The notes under the pieces were generated by a model. That model worked only from the letters and a program-made list of their open reading frames with translations, was not told where the DNA came from and ran no database searches. A program made the translations under genes and the position numbers. From Microcebus murinus (Eukaryota > Chordata > Mammalia > Primates > Cheirogaleidae), in contig NC_134107.1 in the NCBI RefSeq assembly GCF_040939455.1, forward strand, positions 16,493,537 through 16,557,536: 64,000 nucleotides of DNA, given 5' to 3'. Positions 33,347-46,270 of this stretch are shown piece after piece (the stretch's first letter is position 1; each line of letters opens with the position of its first letter).

Positions 33347-35270
33347 TTCCAATCCATGAGCATGGAATATCTTTCCACTTTTTTGTGTCCTCTTCAACAT
33401 TTTTCATCAATGCTTTGTAATTTTCATTATAGAGATCTTTCACTTCTTTGGTTAAGTGTATTCGTAGGTATTTTATTTTATTTATAGCTATTGCAAATGG
33501 GATTACTTTCTTGGTTTCTTTTTCAGATTGTTTACTGTTGACATATAGAAATGCTACTGATTTTTGTGTGTTGCTTTTGTACCCTATGACTTTACTGAAT
33601 TTGTTTATCAGTTCTAATAATTTTTGGGTGGAGTCTTTAGGGTTTCTCTAGATATAAAATCATATTGTCTACAAATAAGGATAATTTGACTTCTTCCTTT
33701 TCAATTTGGATTCCCTTTATTTCTTTCTCTTGTCTTATTGCTCTAGCTCTGTTGAATAACAGGGATGAAAGGGGGCATCTTTGTCTTATTCCAGATCTCA
33801 GAAGAAAGGCTTTCAGTATGATACTAGCTGTGGTTCTGTCCTATATGGCTTTTATTGTGTTGAGGTAAGTTCCTTCTACAATCAGTTTTTTGAGACTTTT
33901 TATCATGAAGAAATGTTGAATTTTATCAGATGCTTTTTCAGCATCAATTGAAATGATACGTTTTTTTGTCCTTCATTCTGTTGATATGATGTATCATATT
34001 GATTGATTTGTATATGTTGAACCATCCTTGCATCCCTAGAATGAATTCCACTTGCTTCTGATGAATAATATTTTTAACTTGTTGAATTAAGTTCACTAGC
34101 ATTTTGTTGAGGACTTTTGCATCTACGTTCATCAGAGATGTAATTTTATTTTTGTACTCTGTCTTTGTGTGGTTTGGGTATCAGGGTGATACAGGCCTCA
34201 CAGAATGAGTTTGGGAGTATCCCTTCCCCCTCAATTTTTTGGAATAGTTTAAGTAGGATTTGTATTAGTTCTTTGAATGCATAGTAGAATTCAGCAGTGA
34301 AGCCATCAAGAGCTAGGATTTTCTTTGATGGGAAACTTTTTTATTACTGCTTCTATCTCATTACTTGTCATTGGTTTATTCAAGTTTTGTATTTCTTTCT
34401 GGTTCAATCTTTGTAGGTTGCATGTGTCTAGGAATTTATCCCTTTCTTCTAGGTTTTCCGATATATTGGCACATAATTGTTCATGGTAGTCTCTAATGAT
34501 CCTTGGATTTCTTCATTATCAGTTATAATGTCTCCTTTTTCATCTCTGATTTTATTTATTTGGGTCTTCTCTAGTTTTTGTTTAATTCATCTGGCTAAAC
34601 ATGTGTCTATTTTGTTGATATTTTCAAAAAACCAACTTTTTCTTTCATTGATCTTTTGGAAATTTTTTTGCTACAATTTTACTTCTTTCTGCTCTTAATT
34701 TGATTATTTATTTTCTTCTACTAATTTTGGGTTTGGTTTCCTCTTGTTTTTCTATTAATAGTTCTTTGAGATACATCATTAGGTTGTTTATTCGAAGCTT
34801 TTCTATTTGTTTGAGGTAGGCACTTATTGCTATAAATTTTCCTCTTCATATTGCTTTTACTGTATCTCATAGGTTTTGATATGTTGTGTTTTCATTTTCA
34901 TTTGTTTCAAGACTTTTTTCAAATTCTTTCTTAATGTCTTCATTGACCTACTGGTCATTCAGGAACATATTGTTTAATTTTCATGTGTTTGTATATTTTC
35001 AAATGTTCCTCTTATTATTGATTTCTAGTTTTATTCCATTGTGGTCAGAAAAAAATACTTGATATGATTTCAATTTTTTTGAATTTTTTGAGACTTGTTT
35101 TGTGGCCTAACATGTGAACTATCCTTGATAATGATCCATGAGCTGAGGAGAATGTCAATTCTGTAGCTGTTGGATGAAATGTTGTATAAATATCTATTAG
35201 GTCCATTTAGTCTATGGTACAGGTTAAGTCGAATGTTTCTTTGTTGATTTTCTAGCTGGATGATCTTTCC
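33347..35270 (-). mobile_element. Long antisense L1, 5'-ward part
   Basis: Continuation of the 30.84 kb element beyond the LTR: 'tgtaattttcattatagaga', 'gcatcaattgaaatgatacg', 'ttcagcagtgaagccatcaa', then 'gtggtcagaaaaaaatactt' and 'ctagctggatgatctttcca' close to the truncated 5' end. All reading frames are broken. Confidence 0.85.
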
Positions 35271-35825
35271 ACTGCTGGCTTTTGGTCATACCATCACCTG
35301 CTTCAAAGTTCCTGTCTGTGTCTCCCCACCTATATAAAACTTACCTATTTCAAAAGCATGGCTCTAGTTCACTACCTTCATGAAACATTTACTTATTACC
35401 CCAGACCACAGATATCTCTCCTCCCTAAATTTCTGTAGCATTCTCCCTACCATGCTTCATATCTGATGACACCATTGTAATTAGATAATTCATTCAATAA
35501 TTTATTTTTGTAACTAATTAATTCATAAATTTAATAATAATTATTGGTTTATATATGTTTCTTTAACTCCAGTAGTAGAACATAAATGGCATAGATACCT
35601 TTCAAACTAATAAAATAAGTAAAAGAAAATTAAACTCCATCAATCTAGCAATAGTCAAGAGTTTAGAAATATGAAATATTTTTCAAATGTAGTAAATAGG
35701 AAACACAAACCCAATGTGTCAGTGACCCTATATATGTTATTGCTTAAATTCATTTGTCAAAAGACAGAAATGCTCAGATGATGTGTTTAAATCCAGATAT
35801 ATGTTCATAACAGCATACACACTTA
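35271..35825. other. Intergenic, no gene seen
   Basis: No gene. AT-rich toward 35500-35560. Confidence 0.4.
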
Positions 35826-35829
35826 AAAT

Positions 35830-37895
35830 ACTTACAGTAAATGGATGGACAGTCATAGATTCAAAGAAATATTAATTTTTTAAAAAACTATACCTGACAA
35901 TACATTAGTGGAATTCATAGTAACAATATTAAATAGCATTAAGAAGACTATTTCATATTGGTAAAACGGTATGATCATTATGATTAACTCTAACATATCC
36001 ACAATAACAACCAGGCAAGAACATTATTACCAAAAAGAAGGTTAATAGTAAGTCTAACTTATTAATATAGATGCAAACATCTTACATAAATATTACTTAT
36101 CTAAATTTGACAGTGCAGCAAATTAATAATACACTATGACCAAATTAGATGTTTGAAGCACAGGCTGGTGTAACATTAGAAAGCCAATTAATGTAAGTAA
36201 CTATATATTAATAAATAGGAAAAATCTAATAATCTCAATAGCTATTATAAGGACATTTGATGAAATTCAATATATACTTTAAATAAAATCAAATTTTTTT
36301 TATAAATAGAACTCAAAATCAAACAGATATGCATATTATCCCTCCCTAAAATAGCCTTTAGCTGGAGATACTAGCCAACAAAATAAAATAAAAGCAAATA
36401 GGAAATAGAAATATTGAAACTGAAGATTGAAGTTATCATTTCACCTATGTTATTGTTTTTCTTATAGCAAAAATTTGAAAAATAAAATTTGAACTATTAA
36501 ACTAATAAAAGAACTTAGTAGGACAACATGATAATAACAAACAAATTAGTTTCCCTACATCTGCAAACAAATTTACTTTAGCAAGAAACATCATAAAATA
36601 CTCAAGGATAGCTTAATAATATATATGTTAAAAATAGAAAGAAAACTATAAAATGTCATTAAAACACAGAACATAAGAAGACTTGAACAAATAAAGTGAT
36701 AGACTACACCAACGGGGGAAATTCAAAATTGTGAATGATTGTATCAAATTTCTGTATAGATCCAATTCTATTCCAATCTAAATCTTAAGAAGATTTTATT
36801 TTAATTTTGTGAAGGCGATTCTAAAGTTCGTTTAGAAGATTAATTGCACAACAATGGCCAAATAAATTTTTAAACAGGACAAAAGTGGGTAGGATAGGTT
36901 GACAATATTACAATAAAGTTTATTATAAGCTGTAAGATACTGGGGCCAGAACTGAAAAATTGAAAAATTTTTAGAACAAAAGAGAATGTCTACAAATAGA
37001 TCTATATATGAAAATTTAGTGTTTGATAAAAATAGCAGGTTCTACCAGTGGAAAAAGTATGAATTATTCAATAAATGACATTGAATTCCAAGTGTATTTA
37101 TGATTGTAATATAAATGCATAGCCATAAAGTTTCTAGAAGAAATCAAAGACAGAGCTATTATCATCTTGAGATGATAGTGATCATTCTATGAATGATACC
37201 TACCTAAGGGCCACAAATAAAAAGATTATGATCTCTGACTACATCAGAATAATTGTGGGAAAGACTTAATTTTTAAAAACACCTAAATAATAAAAATAAG
37301 AGAAAAATATATGTATTATTTATACATAAGCAACAAAGAATTCACATCCATAATAAAAAATTATTTACAAATCCATATAAAAGCCAGCCTATATATTTTA
37401 TAGAATAAAATACTCAAAGGATAAGAACAGGTAATCCACAGAAAATAAAATAGGAATGAACCATAAACATTAAAATATATACTCATAAGCCCACCAATAA
37501 TTAAATAAATTAGAATGTTTTATAAATGTGATCATTTTTAGCCCATCAGACTGAAAAAGTTAAACAGATTGTTTATATCTTGAATAGATAAAAGCATAGG
37601 GAACCAGAGGCTCACAACTATTGGAATTGTAAATTTAGTACAATGTTTTTGGAGAGCAGTTTGGAAATATCTATTGAAAATTTAACTGTTCATGACCTTT
37701 TGGCCCAACATTACTTTTAAGTACCTATTCTACAGAAATATTTGCAGAAGTCCATAAAGATAGGTAGGACCATTTAAATTCTCCATTATTTGTCATTGGG
37801 AAATTTAGAAGCAAACTGATAGTCCTTTAATAGGAGAATAAAAAGCAATTGCTATTATGCAGCAATAAAAAATCAGGTAGACCTACAGTACTCCT
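35830..37895 (+). mobile_element. Degenerate sense L1 ORF2
   Basis: Old sense L1: 'gatgcaaacatcttacataa', 'caggctggtgtaacattaga', 'aaagccaattaatgtaagta', 'cctttagctggagatactag' and 'tggagagcagtttggaaata'. No frame of note survives. Confidence 0.65.
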
Positions 37896-39085
37896 GTGGA
37901 AAGGTATCCTCGGCAGCACACAGAAGGAGCAAAGAGGGTTGCAAGTGCAGTGAGCAGTAAGCATAATCTACTCTGGTAGGCAAGAGTATTCACATATCAC
38001 CTGTATACTAGCATTGCAGGAGCATAGTGATAATAAAAGGCAGACTGGCTTTTAGTCAGTTTTATTATTGTTTTAAATTCTCCAGGACAATGTAACCCAT
38101 TCTGCCTGCACCAGGGATATTCTCTTCCTCCTGCTCCTATCAAATCTTGGCTATTATTGCTCAACAAGGCCAGGAAGACGTGCTGGAGGCAGAGCACAGG
38201 AGATCAAGAACAATCTGAACTTTCTGGGCCTCTTTGTCTCGCCTCTCACAGTGTTATGTTCCAAAATGTGACCTCTTAAGAATAATGGCTTCTGCTGAAC
38301 TTCTACCTTCCAAACTTCACATAAGTTTTTCTTCTGGCTAACTCTTCCAGGAACCACACAAAGAAGAGGATGGTGAGGGCAGCAGTTTCCAACTGTAGCC
38401 AAGTTGGTATAAACAACCCAGCACAGCTAGATATGGATTTTTTTCATCTCTATCTGCAGGCCTCTAAAAGCACAGGCCAATGCACGCAGAATACCTTACC
38501 CACCATCAAGCCGACATCTCACCCAAATTGCCTGGAACCAAGGGACTCGTTTTAAGTTATTAAGAAAAAGTACAACAACGGACTCATGACCATAGAATTC
38601 ACTGCCCTCATACACATTCCCTTTGCTAAATAGAATGATGGACCAATCTAATGTGCACTAGCTAAGGTGCCAGCTGGGAGACAACATCTTGTTGGTTGGG
38701 GCACTTTCCTCCTGGACAATGTACAATAAAATAAAATGCACAGATTCAAGAGCCAATGTGTGATAGTGGGAGTGGCCCCTCACACCCAGTGACCAATTTC
38801 TACAACTGGGGCTTCCTATTCCCAAACTTTGAACCGGAGTGATTCTGAACTATGATGTAAAGAATGTGATGAGCAGTTGCCACAACCACAAAGCAGCTCA
38901 GTCAGGGCAACTAAGAATCCTAACCCCTCGGGGAAAAAACCCTGGATCCCAAAGACAGACAACCCAGACCGGCCAAAGTGTGAGCTAAGTGTGAAGGAAT
39001 CTAAAATGAGTGGTGAAGGAGGAGATGGAAAATATCCATCAGAACTTCACAGCCAGCTAGAGGAGTGAGGATTGCTACAAGTTTT
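37896..39085. other. Intergenic, no gene seen
   Basis: Higher complexity than its neighbours. The open frames (66 and 82 codons antisense; 61 and 63 forward) show no recognisable domain. An unclassified retroelement origin is possible. Confidence 0.35.
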
Positions 39086-39089
39086 GTTA

Positions 39090-39455
39090 ACAGTCTTTTT
39101 AAAAATGTAGGGGGTACAAGTGTATTTTTGTTACACAGGTAAATTATATCATGCTGAAGTCAGGACTTTTAATGTACCCATCACCAGAATAGTGTACATT
39201 ATTTTCAACAGGTATATTTTAATCCTTCACCCCCTGCAAGCCTCTCCTCTTCTTAGTTTCCAATGTCCATTACTGTTCTTTGTGGCCATATATGTCCTTT
39301 ATTTAGCTCCCACTAGGTGAGAACATGTGATATCTGCTTTTCCATTCCTAAGATACTTCACTTAGCATAATGGTCTCCAGTTCCATCCAAGTTGCTGAAA
39401 ACAACATATTTCATTCCTTTTTATGGCTGAGTAGAACTCTATGGTACCTATAAAC
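39090..39455 (-). mobile_element. Antisense L1 3' end
   Basis: 'gtgtatttttgttacacagg', 'cccactaggtgagaacatgt', 'cacttagcataatggtctcc' and 'ttcatt...tttttatggctgag' in antisense L1 order. Confidence 0.75.
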
Positions 39456-41204
39456 TACTCATTGCCATGAGTACATATTACTGAATACATGCCATGAACA
39501 CAGTTAATCCATAGATTGAGTTGTTTTCTGTTGAAGAGGGGGTGAGAGTTCTTGGTTTGGGTGAAAATAACTGTACTATATTATGAGGTACCTTCAAGCA
39601 TTGGAAGAAGAGACATATTAATTTTGGCTGTATCTATGGCTGTGCCACCTCCCTTGCTCCTGTCCATTTTAGCATCTGTTTCTCCAGTCTTCCCAGTGTA
39701 CTGAGAGCCATTCAACTCAGTATCATTTCAGTATGTTTCTTTTCAATATCAAAGATCAAGAGTTTATGTCTTCAGTTTGCAATGAAGAGCCAGGAATGCT
39801 GACTCACTGGGTCTCCAATGTCTTTCCATTGCTAACATTCATTCATGGCCTCTGCACCACTTGTAGGAGCCACTAGTGATGGCATCTCTTTGGAGCCATA
39901 GTCTCCCGTAGTCAAGGAATCCCACTCAGTTCTCTCGGATATACTAAGTGTTCCCTCTGCTAGGCACTAGAGAAGAGACGAAAGGAACTCAAAATGCTTA
40001 CCACCTCACAGGATGCATAAGATGCACACAGCCAACAACTCACTTGCTGAGAAGAGTGACAACCAACTAAGTTACAGATAGGAAATCACAAGTGGGAAGA
40101 GCAGCTGAAGACGAAAGGAAAAAGAGCAGAGCTGCCTGTCTATTCCCCATTTACCCATCGCAATTGGGGTGTGAAAATTATTGTTTGTCTTGAGCAAAAC
40201 ACCTCAGGGATATCATCCCAAGGGGCTTAGAAGAAGCTAAATGCCCCATGTGAGCCCAGAACCATGATTCTATCAGCTCTGATGCTTGGGGGAAGAATCC
40301 AATTCGGAAAAATACGCAAGAGCTGCTCTCAGCCCCACCTGCTACCCCGCTAAGTACAAGGGTCTAGATACTAGTAACATCCTCAGATTTCACTCTCATT
40401 CAGAGGTGAGGCTTTTCAGAATTTAGAACTGATCTTGACAAGCGAGGCAGCCAGGACAATTTGTGCAGGACTCCTGGTAGGTAGGAGAGGAAGGTAAGAT
40501 TCGAGATTGTCACTCGAAAACATATAATTCCCCTTTCTAGTCAAGGCCAACCAGCCAGGGCTTGGTAACCACTGGACTCTCCAAGGCCAGTCTGCAGCTT
40601 AGGTGTAGATGCCTTCCAGGTCTTTGTTGAATTTTAGTTTTGCCGTGGAGTCTCTCTTCTGCATGTGTTCCTCTCCTCTCTGATTTGTAAGCCAAGCTTC
40701 TCAGGACCAAAGAGACCTCAGAGCTTCTGCCCCAATCTCTATTGCTCTTCCATTTTTGGGAATCCGGGAGGTGGAGGCTTGCTGGTTTTTTACCTCCTCA
40801 TAGAAAGAAAACCTTTGGGAGACAAGTGATTTTGGAGAGAAGTAGAAGAGAAAGGGAAGAAATGAGAGGAAGACTATGTTAGGAAAGCAGAAAGACAGGG
40901 ACAAACACCTCTTAACTTGCAAGCTGATATTCCTTCCATTAAGTCACAAGGAAAATCAAACTAGGTCCAATCTCCCTTTCCTACTCCTAGGCAACACCTT
41001 GTAAAGTGATAGCTTTCTGCTCACTTGAGGTTTTAAAACTATTTTATTTTGGTTCTGAACACTCATTTCCAGGTGTTAAAAAGCCAAGCCAAGCCCAATT
41101 TAAAACTTCAATCTCAACATCCAATTCAAAGCATGTGTCTTCCCTGTGGAGCTCAGCTCCAATGTGTAGCTTGGGATGTACAGTGGGAAGGCGGGGGCAT
41201 CGTT
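39456..41204. other. Intergenic, no gene seen
   Basis: About 1.7 kb with no recognised gene or repeat. A 73-codon antisense frame near 40701 has no family signal. Confidence 0.4.
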
Positions 41205-41219
41205 CCTCCCTTGTTCTTT

Positions 41220-41586
41220 TTTTTTTTTTTTTTTTTTTTTTGAGACAGAGTCTCGCTTTTGTTGCCCAGGCTAGAGTGAGTGCCGTGGCATCAGCCTAGC
41301 TCACAGCAACCTCAAACTCCTGGGCTCAAGTGATCCTTCTGCCTCAGCCTCCCGGGTAGCTGGGACTACAGGCATGTGCACATGGCACAGCTAGGCATGT
41401 GCCACCATGCCCAGCTAATTTTTTTTTTATATATATATCAGTTGGCCAATTAATTTCTTTCTATTTATAGTAGAGACGGGGTCTTGCTCTTGCTCAGGTT
41501 GGTTTTGAACTCCTGACCTTGAGCAATCCGCCCGCCTCGGCCTCCCAAGAGCTAGGATTACAGGCGTGAGCCACAGCGCCCGGCCT
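41220..41586 (-). mobile_element. Strepsirrhine-type Alu (antisense, young)
   Basis: Starts with a T run (poly(A) tail on the minus strand) and 'gagacagagtctcgcttttg', and ends 'gagccacagcgcccggcc'. A perfect 15-base target duplication, 'cctcccttgttcttt', flanks it (41205-41219 and 41587-41601). The middle linker carries an extra block, 'atatatatatcagttggcca' then 'attaatttctttctatttat', absent from human Alu. A second oddity is an internal near-duplication of 'ggcatgtgc...c' at about 41372-41412. Confidence 0.95.
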
Positions 41587-41627
41587 CCTCCCTTGTTCTT
41601 TAACCTCTCCTCCCCTAATCACACTGC

Positions 41628-41655
41628 TGCTGTTGTTGTTGTTGTTGTTGTTGTC
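41628..41655. repeat. (GTT)n microsatellite
   Basis: About eight GTT units between GCT and GTC units. On the opposite strand it encodes a glutamine run in a spurious frame. Confidence 0.9.
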
Positions 41656-41659
41656 GTCT

Positions 41660-42700
41660 TCCTTTCTTTTTCAGTTTCATAAGGTCAGGGAGGAAAAATG
41701 GGAATTGGAAAAAAAGGCAAAAGTGCTCAACTGCTAGGATACTAGCTAGCAGGCAGTGCCTTATGTGTAGCAGGCATGCTTTCTCATAAGACCATTTTGG
41801 GGATCTCTCCAGAGATCCCCTTTTAGGGACTGCTCCATTATGTAGATCCCTATCATAGGCAATGAATTTTCTCCCCAATCTCTTTAAGGTATGTCTTTCA
41901 CAAGACAGCCACCCATGGTCTCTTATTGCCACAGCCTACTCTACCCCAGTAGGCTGTTCCCTGGATGGGGGCCCTGCAAGGTGGCTTGAGTCCAATGACC
42001 CCCTTCCAGCAGCATACACCTGGCCTGTAGGAAATTTACATATTCACGCTGTGCCGTGGGTGAGAATGCAGGATTGTCTTACTGACCGCTGTCTTTTCCC
42101 CCACCTCTGTCATCCAGTGACCCCCCATGTTTAGAAGTAAGAGGCAAACACAAACCTTTAGGTTCATATTTGTACCCTAAATTTCCTTGGTTCACCTAAC
42201 ATCTAGCCACAAATCAAGTAAATTTCTGGCCATTCCTTCTGTATTCCTTCTCCAAGATCAGTTCTTCTGGAGTACTTTAGTGGGAAGAAGTATCCACACG
42301 ATGCTATGCTCCCATAAGAATGCCTGTCTGTTCTTTTTACTCTCCCAAATTCTTCACTTCAATGACTCTTTAAGTTTCTGTCTTCTTAGATAAGAAAGAA
42401 GGTGAACAGTGGAGGTTTTGAGAGCAGTTTGTTCATTTTTAAGTAAGTTCTGCAGGAGTGTCTAGCACCTTTAGAATATAGGATATACCTAATCTATGAT
42501 CCTCAGTTTGAGAGATTTAAACCACATTTGAATCTAACTGGAAAAATCACAGTCAGAGCCCTGTTAGAGTTTAAAACATGTTCATTTAGAAATATCTATC
42601 ACATCTCTGTCTTTTCTTTCTAAGGCATTTCCCATGTCTCTGCACTGCTGAGATGTTCTTTACTAAGTAGCCCTTCTACTTAATAAGTATAATAGAAGCA
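41660..42700. other. OR1S upstream region, no gene seen
   Basis: Non-repetitive in appearance. It may contain the OR1S 5' exon or promoter, but no donor site or promoter could be assigned. Confidence 0.35.
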
Positions 42701-42701
42701 A

Positions 42702-42990
<289 letters not shown>

Positions 42991-43098
42991 AAATAAGTAG
43001 AGAGAACTTCATTACCCTTTAGCCTAGAGGAAATGCCCCACTGCAATGGCTGCAGCCAAATGGCACCATATTGAGTTTTCTGTGGGAATCTGAAGACC

Positions 43099-43116
43099 TT
43101 GTGTTCTTTTCCTCAG
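43099..43116 (+). other. Splice acceptor of OR1S coding exon
   Basis: 'ttgtgttcttttcctcag' ends with AG at 43115-43116, 12 bases before ATG 43129. It is a strong pyrimidine tract. Confidence 0.65.
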
Positions 43117-43128
43117 ATCAGTGGAAAT

Positions 43129-44067
43129 ATGAATCAAGGAAACCAAACCACCATCTCCGAATTCATCCTCCTGGGACTTTCCAACCAGGCTGAGCAGCAA
43201 AATCTCCTCTTTGCGCTTTTCCTGTGCATGTACCTGGTCACTGTGGTTGGGAACGGGCTCATCATTCTGGCCATCAGCTTGGATACGTCCCTTCACACCC
43301 CCATGTATCTCTTCCTCACCAACCTATCTTTTGCTGATATTTCCTCCATTTCCAACTCAGTCCCCAAAATGCTGATAAATATTCAGACCAACAGTCAATC
43401 CATCTCCTACGCGAGTTGCATCACGCAGATGTACTTTTCTATTGTGTTTGTTGTCACCAACAATTTCCTCCTGGGAGCCATGGCCTATGACCGCTTTGTG
43501 GCCATCTGCCACCCTCTGAGCTATACGACCATCATGCATCCCAGGCTCTGCATCTTGCTCACGGTCCTCCCGTGGGTTTTCAGTAACCTTGTTGCTCTGA
43601 CACACACCCTTCTGCTCGTTCCACTGCTCTTCTGTGACAGCAACACTCTCCCTCACTTCTTCTGTGACTTGGCCCCTCTGCTGAAACTGTCCTGCTCAGA
43701 CACAACGATCAATGAGCTTGTGTTATTTGTTGTGGGCTTATCAGTGATCACCTTCCCCTTTGCCCTCATCTTATTTTCCTATGTCTGCATCATCAGAGCT
43801 GTCCTAAAAATCTCCTCCACAGAGGGAAAGAGGAAAGCCTTCTCCACTTGCAGCTCTCACCTGATGGTTGTATTACTCTTCTATGGGACCATTGTCGGGG
43901 TTTACTTCTTCCCGTCATCTACTCACCCTGAGGACACAGATAAGATTGGTGCAGTGCTATTTACTGTGGTGACACCCATGATGAACCCGTTCATCTACAC
44001 CCTGAGGAACAAGGACATGAAAGGTGCCCTGAGGAAGCTCATCAATAGAAAAAGTTCTTCCCTTTGA
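43129..44067 (+). CDS. Olfactory receptor, OR1S1/OR1S2 type (intact)
   Basis: Odorant GPCR of 312 residues with seven membrane segments. Signatures: NQT glycosylation site 5-7, GN 41-42, LHTPMY 55-60, MAYDRFVAIC 118-127 (Phe in place of the usual Tyr of DRY), FSY 216-218, FSTCSSH 238-244 and PMMNPFIY 283-290. Cys97 and Cys179 fit the conserved disulfide. The stretches NLSFADISSISNSVPKMLIN and PSSTHPEDTDKIGAVLFTVV and the end LRKLINRKSSSL match OR1S1/OR1S2 as I recall them. Human has both genes and I cannot decide which one this corresponds to. The start is ATG 43129: the codon that opens the frame at 43099 is TTG and lies within the splice-acceptor tract. Possible poly(A) signal AATAAA near 44479, inside an L1 relic. 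Confidence 0.93.
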   Translation: MNQGNQTTISEFILLGLSNQAEQQNLLFALFLCMYLVTVVGNGLIILAISLDTSLHTPMYLFLTNLSFADISSISNSVPKMLINIQTNSQSISYASCITQMYFSIVFVVTNNFLLGAMAYDRFVAICHPLSYTTIMHPRLCILLTVLPWVFSNLVALTHTLLLVPLLFCDSNTLPHFFCDLAPLLKLSCSDTTINELVLFVVGLSVITFPFALILFSYVCIIRAVLKISSTEGKRKAFSTCSSHLMVVLLFYGTIVGVYFFPSSTHPEDTDKIGAVLFTVVTPMMNPFIYTLRNKDMKGALRKLINRKSSSL

Positions 44068-44261
44068 TGCCCTGGGCATTGGCATGACCAGAAGGTGATT
44101 CAGCCAGAGTTTGTGGCATAGTTGTGATGGCTCAGCTTTTGATGAACTTGCGGGTATTTGCCTCTTATTCCAACCTCTGAGGGGCTGGGGCTTTTCCAGC
44201 TCTGGTCTTGGAAACAAGACCCCCTCACCCCCACAGTAAGTCACAACAATAATGCACATCC

Positions 44262-44615
44262 TTAGAGAGTAGACTGGTGATTACCAGAGGCCAGAAATGG
44301 TAGAGAGGAGGGAGGGTTGAAGAGAGGTTGACTAATGGGTACAAAAATACAGTTTTTTAGAAGAAGTAAGACCTAGTGTTTTATAAATCAGTATGGTGAC
44401 CATAGTACAAACAATCTATTATACAGTTCAAAATTGCTATAAGAGAATAATTCAAATGTTCTTGGCATAAAGAAAAAATAAATGTTTGAGGTAATGGATA
44501 TCCCAATTACCCTAATTTAACCATTACACATTGTATGAATGTATCAAAAATATGACATGTGCCTCCCCAAAATATTTACATCTATTATGTATCAGTAAAA
44601 AATAAAAATAAAATT
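44262..44615 (+). mobile_element. L1MA-type 3' end (sense)
   Basis: 'gactggtgattaccagaggc', 'tataagagaataattcaaat', 'aggtaatggatatcccaatt' and 'tgtatgaatgtatcaaaaat' with an A-rich end. Confidence 0.8.
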
Positions 44616-45100
44616 AATTAATTATAAAATAATGTGCATCTTAATTACAATCTATGTTACTACAAACTTTGGTACAAGTTTTTTATAATTTGGCCAATAA
44701 CAGATGCATATCGTGCTTGCAGTCTAGCTTTTGCAGCTTTGAAGACAGTTATTTCTAATCCTTTATTCAATCTGTATTTCTTTAGGTCCGCTTTTCTCAA
44801 AGTTTGCTTTGCCTAAGTACTATTCAGTAAGATCTTCAACGATTTTAAAAAGGAAAATTCCAATATTCAAATAACTTAAGGAAACTGAGTTAAATGGAGC
44901 AAAATCTATTAACTAGTGAACTTCTCAGAGCTTTCAATATTGTGAAAATCTCTAAGAGGGTAATACGCTAGGTAGCATTTCTCAAAACTAAACTTATTCA
45001 GTCATACAGAACCTGATTTGTCACATAGTGGTCCACAGGACTCTGTTGTACAGAATATATTTTGGGAAATATGACTCCAGGTGACTTCCTTTATTTCAAC
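44616..45100. other. Intergenic, no gene seen
   Basis: Nothing recognised. Confidence 0.4.
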
Positions 45101-45104
45101 AGAA

Positions 45105-45340
45105 AACCACAGAGCACATGTATGCAAGGTAACAGTTATAGTCCTAACTCTGTCTGCAGGCAGCGATTAAGACTTTGGGCATGTCAGCTCTCTTTCCTGG
45201 GCCTATTTTCTAATCTACAAAATGAGGCCATTGGTCTAGACCAGTCGTTTCCAACTAAGGTTGTACATCAGAATTACTTGGAGAAACTTCCAAAATTCAC
45301 ACCTGCAGTGCCTTCTCTGCTTGACCAGCTGCAGTGGCCT
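45105..45340 (+). repeat. MIR fragment followed by MER5-like fragment
   Basis: 45105-45235 has the MIR-like 'gggcatgtcagctctctttc' and 'tctacaaaatgaggcc'. 45240-45340 has 'ccagtcgtttccaactaagg', 'tacatcagaattacttggag', which resembles one end of the hAT element MER5. Confidence 0.45.
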
Positions 45341-46070
45341 TGGCAATAAAAGTCCTGAAATATACCCAGAATCAATCGCCACACAGCATGCATGATGACA
45401 GTACAGTGGAGGGCTCATGACTCCCAGGCATGCCTTTAAATGTCCCAGTTCTTCCACACGTAGAGCGGGAGTGTCAAGAGAGAGTGCTGAGTGGACGTGG
45501 GCCACCTCCATTAGGGAAGCTTCAGCTCTGGGGTTCCTTAGGCTGAGTCCCCTCAGGGATGTGTGACTAGTACCCATTTTCTGGTGCAGCTGCATCTCGG
45601 CACATATAGGTTAGTCATCAATTATAGAGATTAGTTGCAAGGAGGAGTTAACCTAGGTTCAAACCCTCAGGCTTCCCTGAGGCTGAACAAAAAGGCTACT
45701 AACCAGGTTCAACTGCTTTCCTCTCAAACCCCACAATGGATCCACTAACCCAGCCTCACTGGTAAAGGGAATCACACACTTGTATGTTGATGACCTGGTG
45801 ACCCTAATATGCTAAAGAATCACTAATCCACGTGAGCTCTGAGTTTCTCTCCAGTTTCTCTCCAAAATTTCTCTCTGAAATTTTGTGAATCTAGATGCCT
45901 TCTGGTTGATAGAGAAAGTCTTTCAGACATTTGCCTTATAAAATACTTTGTAGCTACCCAGGAAAGTGTTCTTTTTCCCTTTTCAAATCCTCTTTTTAAT
46001 TATTTCCAGTTTTGGAGCAAGCTATCACTAGTTATTCAATTAATTTCTCTAAAAATTATAGTATAGTGTA
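45341..46070. other. Intergenic, no gene seen
   Basis: No gene recognised. A 119-codon antisense frame (45236-45595) overlaps the repeat above and lacks any domain. Confidence 0.4.
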
Positions 46071-46071
46071 G

Positions 46072-46270
46072 AAAAAAGATCTGATCCTAAATCTTGGCTT
46101 TTCCACAAATTGTGATCTCCCTGTGTGATCTAAGGGAAGTTATCTAAGGATTGAAACTCATCTTCCTCAGCTGTAAACGGGAATAATAATCCCAACATCC
46201 CAAAGCTATTTGAGACTGAACGAACACGTATATTAAACGACTACCATAGTGCCTAATATAGACACTCAAA
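46072..46270 (+). repeat. MIR SINE (sense)
   Basis: 'ctgtgtgatctaagggaagt', 'ctcagctgtaaacgggaata' and 'agtgcctaatatagacactc' in MIR order. Confidence 0.65.

Noticed and set aside
37900..37960. Possible U6 snRNA-like sequence ('cctcggcagcacac')
   Set aside because: Only a short match to the U6 5' region. The rest of U6 is not present.
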